From Bacteroidota bacterium (GTDB lineage Bacteria > Bacteroidota > Bacteroidia > Chitinophagales > Chitinophagaceae), in NCBI GenBank assembly GCA_018267585.1, contig JAFDYE010000275.1:1-39851 (forward strand): a stretch of 39,851 bases of DNA, given 5' to 3'. Shown one piece after another: positions 33,076 through 39,851 of the stretch. The notes under the pieces were generated by a model that did not search any database, had not been told where the DNA came from, and was given only the letters and a program-made list of their open reading frames with translations. The translations under genes were made by a program, and so were the position numbers. The stretch's first letter is position 1; every line of letters begins with the position of its first letter.

Positions 33076-34614
33076 ACAACTCGTCAGGATCTGCACAGCT
33101 TCATCCATTTCGACCTCATTCAGCGACGCAAATCCGAATCTGATCGCATTATAGTCCTTGTTATGCGTATTATACGCCTGGCCGTCGCTCATATACAACC
33201 CCATCTTCAACGCCTTTCCCGCGAGCTCCTTCACCGGAGCTCGCTTGTTAAAACGAGCCCATATCGCCATCCCGCCCGAAGGCTTGCGATAGTCGACGAC
33301 ATCCCCCAGATTCGAATCGAGCAGCCCACAGAGATGATCCCTCCGCCCCTGGTATATCCTGTTCACCTTTTTAAGATGCCGCCCCACATCCCCATTCCGG
33401 ATAAGCTCGGCCAGCGCATCCTCCATATGATTATCGCCGCGAAGTTCGATCAGCCGTCGCAGATAGGTGGCCTCGACGATGAACGCTTCCGGCCCCACCA
33501 TGAACCCGACCCGGATCGAGCTCGATAAGGATTTGGAAAAAGACCCGATATAGACTACCCGGTTATTGTGACCGCTCGCGGCCAGCGGCAGATAGGGAGA
33601 AGAAGAATAATGAAAATCATAGTCATAGTCGTCTTCAACGATGGAAAAGTTCTTTTCTTCGGCGATCTCCAGCAACCGCATCCTTCGCTCAGGACTCAGG
33701 GTCACCGTAGTTGGATGATGGTGATGCGGGATAAGATATAGCATCCGCACAACCCTGCCCCGGGACAGCCGCTCGACAGCATCCACGTCGATCCCCTGCT
33801 CGTCTACCGGAACACGCAGCAGACTGGCGCCGAGGTTCTCAAATACCTGTGTCGCCACATAGTACCCTGGCTCCCCCACTATCACAGTATCCCCGGGCCG
33901 CAACAGCAGCTGCGCCGCAATATAGATGCTCATCTGCGCCCCATGCGTGATCAGAATATTGGGCACAGACGCCTGCATCCCCCTCGTGTCGGCAAGATAA
34001 CCCACCATCGCCTCCCGCATTCGCGGCGACCCTGCCGTCATAGTGGCATACACCGGCCGCCGCCCGCCCCTGTTGCTCAGCCTCGCCCGGTACTCCCGCC
34101 CCAGCAGCTCCAATGGAGCAAGGCGGCTGTCCGGATGCCCATCATCGATGATCAGCCGCGAAGGTGGCACCGACACCACCGGCAGCCGGAACCGCCCCCT
34201 TTCAACCGGATAAAAAGGCGCAGCCATCTCCTTCGAAAAGGCATGCTCCCGGTCTTGCCTACCCGACCAATCCCCTTTACCCGGCTGCCCTTCACGCCCC
34301 GGCCTCCCCTTTCCGCTCCGCTGTCCATCCTTTCCCCACCCCCCCGGCCTGACCTCCGGAAGCTCCCGCGTCACATGAAATCCCTTCCGCGCTACAGCCT
34401 CGATCCATCCCTGCGCAGACAACTCGTCATAAACGGCCACAACCGTCTTGCGATGAACCCCTAAAATACCCGCGAGCTCCCGCGTTCCCGGCAACCAGAA
34501 ACCAGGTTTTATTACACCGCTCCGGATATGCTGGATCATCGAATTGGCCACTTGCAGATAGACGGCCGGCGCCGCCGTCCTGTCGAACGGGAGAAGTTTA
34601 TCAAATGGTAGCAT
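33070..34614 (-). CDS. MocR/PdxR-type regulator (GntR HTH fused to aminotransferase)
   Basis: A 514-aa transcription factor with a winged HTH at residues about 15-85 (YLQVANSMIQHIRSGVIKPG, LPGTRELAGILGVHRKTVVAVYDELSAQG) joined to a class I aminotransferase-like domain (about 155-514). The PLP lysine is K361 in GSFSKSLSSSIRVGF. The linker (about 88-125) is a Gly/Arg/Lys-rich low-complexity stretch. MocR proteins sense PLP or an amine-PLP adduct and control vitamin B6 or amine metabolism genes, usually a divergent neighbour. Here that neighbour is a GNAT acetyltransferase 81 bp away, with symmetric sequences between them. Confidence 0.93.
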   Translation of the reverse strand: MLPFDKLLPFDRTAAPAVYLQVANSMIQHIRSGVIKPGFWLPGTRELAGILGVHRKTVVAVYDELSAQGWIEAVARKGFHVTRELPEVRPGGWGKDGQRSGKGRPGREGQPGKGDWSGRQDREHAFSKEMAAPFYPVERGRFRLPVVSVPPSRLIIDDGHPDSRLAPLELLGREYRARLSNRGGRRPVYATMTAGSPRMREAMVGYLADTRGMQASVPNILITHGAQMSIYIAAQLLLRPGDTVIVGEPGYYVATQVFENLGASLLRVPVDEQGIDVDAVERLSRGRVVRMLYLIPHHHHPTTVTLSPERRMRLLEIAEEKNFSIVEDDYDYDFHYSSSPYLPLAASGHNNRVVYIGSFSKSLSSSIRVGFMVGPEAFIVEATYLRRLIELRGDNHMEDALAELIRNGDVGRHLKKVNRIYQGRRDHLCGLLDSNLGDVVDYRKPSGGMAIWARFNKRAPVKELAGKALKMGLYMSDGQAYNTHNKDYNAIRFGFASLNEVEMDEAVQILTSCL

Positions 34615-34617
34615 ACT

Positions 34618-34658
34618 GGACTACTTAATATATTAAATCTGGGCCATAAAGGTAGTCC
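34618..34658. promoter_or_regulatory. Symmetric elements in the MocR-GNAT divergent promoter
   Basis: GGACTAC (34618-34624) and GTAGTCC (34652-34658) form perfect inverted arms 27 nt apart. Between them lies the 12-bp palindrome TTAATATATTAA (34625-34636). The left arm begins 3 nt upstream of the MocR ATG. This is a good candidate for the MocR binding site. Confidence 0.5.
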
Positions 34659-34668
34659 TATCCCACCG

Positions 34669-34676
34669 TATTTTTG
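34669..34676 (+). promoter_or_regulatory. -7 element of the GNAT gene
   Basis: TATTTTTG, a full match to TAnnTTTG, ends 19 nt before the ATG at 34696. No clear -33 TTG is present, as expected of a promoter needing an activator. Confidence 0.5.
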
Positions 34677-34695
34677 AAATATAAAATTGCCGTAT

Positions 34696-35094
34696 ATGAA
34701 TATACAGTACCAAACAGACCAGCTGCCCGACACCCCATCGATCATCGACCTCTACGCCAGCTCGGGGCTCACCCGTCCCATCGAAGATCCAGCAAGAATA
34801 GGATCCATGTACTACCACTCCAACCTCGTCATCACCGCATGGGACGGCCCCCTCCTGGTGGGGGTCTCCCGCGCCCTGACCGACTTCCATTTCTGCTGCT
34901 ATCTCTCGGACCTCGCCGTCAGAAAAGAATACCAGAAAGCCGGCATCGGCAAACAGCTGGTCCGGCTGACAAAAGAAGCCATCGGCGACCGCTGCATGCT
35001 CCTCCTCCTCGCAGCGCCCTCTGCAATGGAATACTACCCGAGGATCGGGATGGACACCGTGACCAACGGATTTATGATCAAACGGGCGATATAG
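34696..35094 (+). CDS. GNAT-family N-acetyltransferase
   Basis: A 132-aa acetyl-CoA-dependent acetyltransferase. The acetyl-CoA-binding motif A is seen as LSDLAVRKEYQKAGIGKQLVRLTKEA (core Q/R-x-x-G-x-G/A as YQKAGIG). The C-terminus AMEYYPRIGMDTVTNGFMI is the usual motif B and last strand, with the Y-x-x-x-G-F-like pattern. The start is the ATG at 34696; an upstream in-frame TTG is less likely. It is divergent from the MocR regulator and probably its target, acetylating a small amine or amino acid. Confidence 0.88.
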   Translation: MNIQYQTDQLPDTPSIIDLYASSGLTRPIEDPARIGSMYYHSNLVITAWDGPLLVGVSRALTDFHFCCYLSDLAVRKEYQKAGIGKQLVRLTKEAIGDRCMLLLLAAPSAMEYYPRIGMDTVTNGFMIKRAI

Positions 35095-35331
35095 CTGTCG
35101 CCCCGGGTCGGAACAACCTGTCCGTCACCATCAACCCAACCAGCGAAGATGACATGAACAGGCAGTTTAACGGTCTCAGTGGACGACCTGCGAAATATCC
35201 AGATGGTTGATCCGTCGCCCCGTCATTTCAAACCGGAAACTAACCGAAAAATCTCCCCACTGTACCGTATGATGACAGCCGACCACTGAACCCTTGGGTT
35301 CTCCATTTAAATGCGATCTGAAATACGTTAA

Positions 35332-36084
35332 CTAGTTGGTTGCTCCACCATTGACCAGCAGATGCTGACCGTTGACAAAGGACGACAAACCGCTCGCAAA
35401 GAACTCGGCCGCATTCGCCACATCCTCTACCTCCGCCAGGCGACCCATGGGACAACTGTCCAGCAGTTGCTTCCGGAGTCTCGGATAGGCGGCAGGATCG
35501 ACAAAGATGCCGGCATGGTCTACGGCAAAAGGAATGATGGAGTTCACCGTAACACCCCGATGGCCTATTTCCTTGGACAATACGTCCACCATATACCGGG
35601 GCGTGGTCTTGCTTCCACCATACACGGCCATCCCGGGGACGGGGAATGACGTCGTGCTGCTTGCTATATAGATGATCCGGCCATTGTCGGCCACATGCTT
35701 TGCAGCTTCCTGCATCGTAAAATAAGAGCCCTTCGCATTGATCGTAAACACCCTGTCAAATTGCTCCTCCGTGAAATCCACTACCGGCGTTTCGACCATC
35801 TCGACTCCCGCATTCGCAACAACGATATCGATCTTCCCAAAAGCCTTTATTGCTTCATTGAACAGGTTCTTAATATCCGACACCTTGCTCACATCGCCCT
35901 GGATAGCCGCAACCTTGACGCCCTGCGCACGGATATTTCCGGCCGTTTCCTCCGCCGCTGCCTTATCTCTCGAATAATTCAGTACGATATCAGCACCCAT
36001 CGAGGCATAACGCTCTGCTATCGCCTTGCCAAGCCCCCTCGCGGAACCCGTAATCAGCGCCACTTTACCTTTCAGACTGTTCAT
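35332..36084 (-). CDS. SDR-family NAD(P)-dependent oxidoreductase (1)
   Basis: A 250-aa classical short-chain dehydrogenase. The TGSARGLG dinucleotide-binding motif is at residues 12-19, NAG at 91-93, and the catalytic set S142/S143, Y155 and K159 appears in SSTTSFPVPGMAVYGGSK. It ends with NGQHLLVNGGAT, the family-typical C-terminus. The ATG at 36082-36084 is chosen because 27 upstream in-frame codons belong to the gap after the next gene. It is 35 bp downstream of a paralogous SDR, most likely in one operon. Substrate unknown. The 237 bp after its stop hold no gene that I can see. Confidence 0.92.
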   Translation of the reverse strand: MNSLKGKVALITGSARGLGKAIAERYASMGADIVLNYSRDKAAAEETAGNIRAQGVKVAAIQGDVSKVSDIKNLFNEAIKAFGKIDIVVANAGVEMVETPVVDFTEEQFDRVFTINAKGSYFTMQEAAKHVADNGRIIYIASSTTSFPVPGMAVYGGSKTTPRYMVDVLSKEIGHRGVTVNSIIPFAVDHAGIFVDPAAYPRLRKQLLDSCPMGRLAEVEDVANAAEFFASGLSSFVNGQHLLVNGGATN

Positions 36085-36119
36085 GATTTTCCCTTTAACT
36101 GTTTTAAATATTATTTCAC

Positions 36120-36857
36120 CTAAGCAAATGCACCATTGACGCCAATATTCTGCCCGCTGATCCACCCGGCCTCGTCCGAAGCCAGAAATACCACCACCGG
36201 TGCAATATCTTTCGGTTCACCGATCCGGTTAAAAGCCGACATCGCTCCAAGCCGGTCGATCACCTCCTGCGGCTTGCCATTCGTAAACAATGGGGTATCG
36301 ACAGGGCCGGGACTGACGGTATTAACCCTGATGCCGCGGCCGATCTCCTTTGCGGCGACCTTCGACATCGTTTCTACCGCAGATTTTGTGGCTGCGTAAG
36401 CCGCATAGCTGGGCACCATCAGCCGGTTAATGCTCGTAGAGAAATTGATGACGCTTCCGTTATTGGCCAGTTTTGTGGTGGCCTCCCGCAGAATATAATA
36501 GGTGCCGTTGATGTTGGACTCGAACTGCGCTTCAAGATCCTCGTCCGTCGTATCCTTGATCAGCTTGGTGATCATGATCCCGGCAGTATTTACGACTATA
36601 TCGATCTTCCCGAATTTCGCGATAGCGTCATCGAACAGATTCTTTACGTCGGAAGATTTGCGGACATCGGCCTGCAGTATGATAGCCTCGCCGCCACCCT
36701 TGATGACCTCATCAGCCAATTGCCGGGCAGGTTCCTTCCGGCCCGCATAGTGAACAATTATCTGCGCTCCGGCCCTGGCAAATTCACGGGTTATTTCAGA
36801 ACCGATGCCACCCGAGGCCCCCGTTATCAATACCGTTTTTCCTTTTAACGTGCTCAT
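36120..36857 (-). CDS. SDR-family NAD(P)-dependent oxidoreductase (2)
   Basis: A 245-aa classical short-chain dehydrogenase with TGASGGIG at residues 12-19, TAG in the NAG position (91-93), and catalytic S140/S142, Y154 and K158 in NFSTSINRLMVPSYAAYAATK. The C-terminus ISGQNIGVNGAFA is typical. It is clearly paralogous to the downstream SDR (shared VKNLF, GKIDIVV and N-terminal LKGK), suggesting tandem duplication. The AraC regulator lies 242 bp upstream on the same strand, and an inverted repeat sits in that gap. Confidence 0.92.
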   Translation of the reverse strand: MSTLKGKTVLITGASGGIGSEITREFARAGAQIIVHYAGRKEPARQLADEVIKGGGEAIILQADVRKSSDVKNLFDDAIAKFGKIDIVVNTAGIMITKLIKDTTDEDLEAQFESNINGTYYILREATTKLANNGSVINFSTSINRLMVPSYAAYAATKSAVETMSKVAAKEIGRGIRVNTVSPGPVDTPLFTNGKPQEVIDRLGAMSAFNRIGEPKDIAPVVVFLASDEAGWISGQNIGVNGAFA

Positions 36858-36873
36858 TGTGTTATAATTTAAA

Positions 36874-36913
36874 TATGTGCCGGATATACGCTTTTCCCAA
36901 AAACTAGCACATA
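36874..36913. promoter_or_regulatory. Inverted repeat upstream of the SDR pair
   Basis: TATGTGC (36874-36880) and GCACATA (36907-36913) form perfect 7-bp arms 26 nt apart, with overlapping GCCGG/CCGGC arms (36879-36883 and 36915-36919). It lies 17 nt upstream of the SDR 2 start and could be a site for the neighbouring AraC regulator. Confidence 0.35.
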
Positions 36914-37099
36914 CCCGGCAAAGCGCTAATTATTGTCCTCCCGACAAGGCCCTTTCGGGCCATGTGGATAACACAAAACTACGCTGACGATACCCCGACT
37001 TGATTACAAGGATTATAGGAAGAGATGTAAAATTTAAAGATCGCCGCACACGCCCCCGCCACAGCCTCCGGACAAAAGTCACATCCCCTCCGCGCGATG

Positions 37100-38032
37100 C
37101 TAAACCTTAACCCCCTGCTTCCGGTAGTCGGCAGGCGAACGGTCCGTATACTTCTTAAAATAGTTGCTGAAATGCGTCGACTCGGCAAACCCCAAAAGAT
37201 AGGCGATCTCCTTTATAGATAGCGTCGACTGCTGCAACAACGACTTGGCCTCCGAGATCGTCTTCTCTGATATCCAGGTGGTAATGGACTTCCCGGTCTT
37301 GCTCTTGATGACATTGTTCAAATAACTGGGGTGGAGGCTCTGCAAAGCCGCAAGATCATGCGCCCTGAACACCTTATCGGCTTTACCGTTCACCAGGTCC
37401 CTGAAATGCGACTCCAGATCCCTCTTAAAGGACCTTACGATCTGAGAGCCCCTGTTGCCCTCCGAAATAGGATTATAGTCCAGCCAGAAATATTCTTTTA
37501 TTTTGAGCAGAAGGACCAAAAAAAGACCGGCGATGACCCTCCTCTTAAGAACAGAATCCCGTCCGGACTCCTTATAGATCTGCAGATACAGCTGCTCGAA
37601 TTCCGCAAAACTTGCCGGCTCCAACACCTTCGGATGCACCGTCTCCGCCAGCAGAAAAGGGAATTCGGTAAAGATATCCTGGCGAACGTTCTCTTTGAGG
37701 AATTGTTCGGTAAAGGTGATCAGGTATACCTCCTCTATTCTCGTCCATTCAAAGGACTTCTGATGACCCGGGTTGGTAAAATAGATCGTCCCCGGCTCTG
37801 ATTCGAAACTCAGTTCATCCGTCGTGTACCGTCCGTTGGCGTCCTTCACGAAGAGCAACGAAAAATAATTGGGTCGATAGCTATGGGACTTAAAAGGTAG
37901 CTCGGGATGGAGTCCCTTTAAATTATTGATCGTAAAATCAGAGGCACGATCGATACCCTCCACAGGCAATCCCAGTTTGTTGTATGTATCATACAGGTTC
38001 TTGTAAAATACGATAGGCTTGCCCATACCCAT
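37100..38032 (-). CDS. AraC-family transcriptional regulator
   Basis: A 310-aa regulator. The N-terminal sensor half runs to about residue 200 (cupin-like, with YFSLLFVKDANGRYTTDELSF and GTIYFTNPGHQKSF). The C-terminal double HTH covers about 205-310: FRAHDLAALQSLHPSYLNNVIKSKTGKSITTWI, then SIKEIAYLLGFAESTHFSNYFKKYTDRSPADYRK, the AraC signature. It lies upstream of the two SDR genes and probably controls them. A methionine two codons in is an alternative start. Immediately upstream is a short gene resembling part of an AraC sensor domain. Confidence 0.93.
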   Translation of the reverse strand: MGMGKPIVFYKNLYDTYNKLGLPVEGIDRASDFTINNLKGLHPELPFKSHSYRPNYFSLLFVKDANGRYTTDELSFESEPGTIYFTNPGHQKSFEWTRIEEVYLITFTEQFLKENVRQDIFTEFPFLLAETVHPKVLEPASFAEFEQLYLQIYKESGRDSVLKRRVIAGLFLVLLLKIKEYFWLDYNPISEGNRGSQIVRSFKRDLESHFRDLVNGKADKVFRAHDLAALQSLHPSYLNNVIKSKTGKSITTWISEKTISEAKSLLQQSTLSIKEIAYLLGFAESTHFSNYFKKYTDRSPADYRKQGVKV

Positions 38033-38041
38033 TTGATTTAT

Positions 38042-38344
38042 TTAGCCGGCTGTAAGATACGCTTTTCCCTCCTCCAGCACAAACAACAGCCGCAGCAGCA
38101 CCAGCTTTTCGAGCTCGGCGACCGCCGCCGCCTCACTGCCGCTCAGCTCTCTCAACTCATCCAGCAATCCCCCAACCTTCCGCCTCATCTCACCCGCAAG
38201 CCTCCACTCACCACTTCCTGCTATCAAAAAAGCAAACCGATCCAAATACGAACTGTCCCACGAAAAACTTTCAAAAAATTCCTCTGAAAAACAGACGCTA
38301 CAGCGCTCCCCATCATCCCTGTCATATAAAAGCCGGACTACCAT
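38042..38344 (-). pseudogene. AraC sensor-domain-like fragment (remnant or short standalone protein)
   Basis: A 100-aa frame ending 9 bp before the AraC start. SVCFSEEFFESF...YLDRFAFL...KVGGLLDEL...LEKLVLLRLLFVLEEGKAYL parallels LITFTEQFLKEN...FTEFPFLL...FEQLYLQI...VIAGLFLVLLLKIKEYF in the adjacent full-length AraC protein (its residues about 105-190). It therefore looks like the second half of an AraC sensor domain, without the cupin start or HTH. It may be a decayed paralogue or a genuine small gene; sequence alone does not decide. It is read from an ATG at 38342-38344. Confidence 0.45.
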
Positions 38345-38517
38345 AATACAAAACTACCCCCCGCATCCCCACCAAAACGGCACACGTCATTCGTTTTATG
38401 GCACTCTTTACTTACCCCCCATTCGCCGGCCAATCCATATTTAATACCACAGAAAAGGCGAACGATACCATGCCCGCCAACCGGATCAGCCTAACTTCGC
38501 AAAACAATACCATAGCC

Positions 38518-38937
38518 ATGGACACAACAGAACAAAAACCACCGTTCCCCCCATTCACACGAGAGACAGCCCTCCAAAAGGTGCAAATGGCCGAAGACGC
38601 CTGGAACACAAAAGACCCCGAAAAAGTTTCCAAAGCCTACACCGTCGATACAGAATGGCGCAACCGCTCGGAATTTCTCCACGGCCGCCAGCAGGTCGTT
38701 GAGTTCCTTACACGCAAATGGAAGAAAGAGCTGGAATACCGGTTGAAAAAAGAACTCTGGGCCTTCACTGACAACCGCATCGCAGTCCGCTTTGAATACG
38801 AATACCACGACGCCGACGGCCAGTGGTACCGCGCCTACGGCAACGAGAACTGGGAATTCGATCCCAACGGCCTCATGAAAAAAAGATTCGCCAGCATCAA
38901 CGACCTCCCGATCAAAGAATCCGAACGCCGGCTCTGA
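38518..38937 (+). CDS. NTF2-like protein, DUF1348 family
   Basis: A 139-aa protein of the SnoaL/NTF2-like fold, DUF1348 type. The family blocks [58 protein letters not shown] and [26 protein letters not shown] are in order. The function of the family is unknown; the fold suggests a small-molecule binding cup or isomerase-type enzyme. I use the ATG at 38518 (MDTTEQKPP), which matches the usual length. Earlier in-frame ATGs at 38398 and 38470 would add an unrelated N-terminus. Confidence 0.88.
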   Translation: MDTTEQKPPFPPFTRETALQKVQMAEDAWNTKDPEKVSKAYTVDTEWRNRSEFLHGRQQVVEFLTRKWKKELEYRLKKELWAFTDNRIAVRFEYEYHDADGQWYRAYGNENWEFDPNGLMKKRFASINDLPIKESERRL

Positions 38938-39005
38938 CGCCGCCTGTGCTTATCTCCCACATTCAGAAATTATCCGTAATTTTAAGTGGCTTTAAACACC
39001 GTCGC

Positions 39006-39659
39006 TTGAAAGTTTATTTCATCCCAGGAATAGGAGCCGACTATCGACTCTTTACACATATCCGTCTCCCCGAAGGATATACCGCGTCCCATGTCCACTG
39101 GATCGACCCGATCGACAAGGAGAAATTGGGAGACTACGCCTTCCGGCTCACCGAACAGCTCGATACCTCCGAACCCTTCATCCTCGTAGGACTATCCCTC
39201 GGTGGAATGATGGCCGTCGAGATCGCCAAACGGATACGCCCCTCCTGCACTATCATTATTAGCAGCATCCCCGTCACCGATCACCTCCCCGGCTACTTCA
39301 AGTTCGCCGGCCGGCTCGGAATGGGTAAGATCATCTCACCCTCTTTCCTGAAAGCCGCCAGCTCCGCCAAACACGCCCTTACCATGCATCCCGCAGCCAA
39401 CAGACGGCTCATGTTTGATATCATCCGCGCAGGCGACGACCGCTTCATACGCTGGGCAATAAACGCCGTACTCGAATGGGACAACAAAGAGATACCACAA
39501 CCCCTTTATCATATCCACGGCACCCGGGACGAAATATTCCCCATCAGCCTGACCTCCCCCACCCATATCGTCGAGAAAGGCGGCCATATGTTCGTCGTTA
39601 GCCACCCCGAAAAAGCCAACCACCTTCTAAAAGAGATCATCCTCGGGTCCACCCGCTAG
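39006..39659 (+). CDS. Alpha/beta hydrolase, TTG start
   Basis: A 217-aa hydrolase. VYFIPGIGADYRLF provides the oxyanion-hole segment, VGLSLGGMMA the nucleophile elbow (S64), HGTRDEIFP the acid residue and GGHMFVV the catalytic histidine. The frame is open far upstream, but no ATG or GTG lies near the first beta strand. The TTG at 39006 gives an N-terminus directly before the strand (M/L-KVYFIPG), as is usual for this small family. The role is probably esterase or thioesterase-like; no specific substrate can be inferred. Confidence 0.85.
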   Translation: MKVYFIPGIGADYRLFTHIRLPEGYTASHVHWIDPIDKEKLGDYAFRLTEQLDTSEPFILVGLSLGGMMAVEIAKRIRPSCTIIISSIPVTDHLPGYFKFAGRLGMGKIISPSFLKAASSAKHALTMHPAANRRLMFDIIRAGDDRFIRWAINAVLEWDNKEIPQPLYHIHGTRDEIFPISLTSPTHIVEKGGHMFVVSHPEKANHLLKEIILGSTR

Positions 39660-39755
39660 TCCCGCCAACCCCACCCGCACGACCTCCCGCATCCACGCGA
39701 CCTCCCCCTCCCCACAACCTTCCCCCTCCCCCCGCCCCCCCCCCCCCCCCCGCCC

Positions 39756-39851
<96 letters not shown>

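Noticed and set aside
35095-35331. Possible gene remnant between the GNAT and SDR genes
   Set aside because: No frame with recognisable content on either strand; treated as plain intergenic sequence.
36948-36961. GGCCC-TTTC-GGGCC hairpin as an AraC terminator
   Set aside because: Only a 5-bp stem, no T-tract on either side and about 140 bp after the AraC stop codon.

Overview
The window looks like a chromosomal contig end from a moderately high-GC member of the Bacteroidota, most likely the Chitinophagaceae. Supporting signs are two SusC/SusD pairs, a FecI/FecR pair, a type IX secretion (T9SS) cargo with a PorV homologue, a 57-aa DUF6728-type membrane protein, LpxB, and repeated TAnnTTTG promoter elements with few Shine-Dalgarno sequences. 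The last 95 bases are pure C, which looks like a sequencing or assembly artefact.

Layout. 1-975: 3' part of tyrS. 972-5166 (minus): a likely operon of a Tat-signal class V aminotransferase, an APC-type permease and a GH125 exo-alpha-mannosidase. 5219-6358: lpxB, whose last codons lie inside a 77-bp tandem repeat array (6321-6560). 6589-6995: the DUF6728-type gene and, divergently, tRNA-Ala(GGC). 7030-7507: no convincing gene. 7521-10099: a 7TM-DISM/HisKA_2 histidine kinase and its LuxR-type response regulator. 10234-15308 (minus): a 1300-aa T9SS cargo with Ig-like repeats, followed by a PorV homologue. 15772-20417: SusC/SusD pair 1. 20452-23050: DHA2-type efflux pump, a small secreted protein and an outer-membrane barrel. 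23198-30610: SusD/SusC pair 2 with an STN signalling domain, FecR, and a divergent ECF sigma factor.

From about 30.6 kb to the end the genes are small regulators and enzymes: a CREST-type ceramidase, two divergent Crp/Fnr regulators, a DoxX-like protein, a MocR regulator divergent from a GNAT acetyltransferase, two tandem SDR oxidoreductases, an AraC regulator with an AraC-like fragment upstream, an NTF2-like protein and an alpha/beta hydrolase.

How parts fit together. SusC2's STN domain, FecR and the ECF sigma factor form a trans-envelope signalling circuit for glycan or siderophore-like uptake. The T9SS cargo and PorV homologue look like a secretion pair. Both Crp/Fnr regulators carry an FNR-like E-x-x-S-R recognition helix, and each is followed by an FNR-format palindrome (TTGAC-N4-GTCAG or TTGAT-N4-ATCAA) in front of a small membrane-protein gene. 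This two-regulator, two-site arrangement is the most interesting regulatory pattern in the window. No CRISPR array, rRNA, insertion sequence, prophage or clear defence island was seen.
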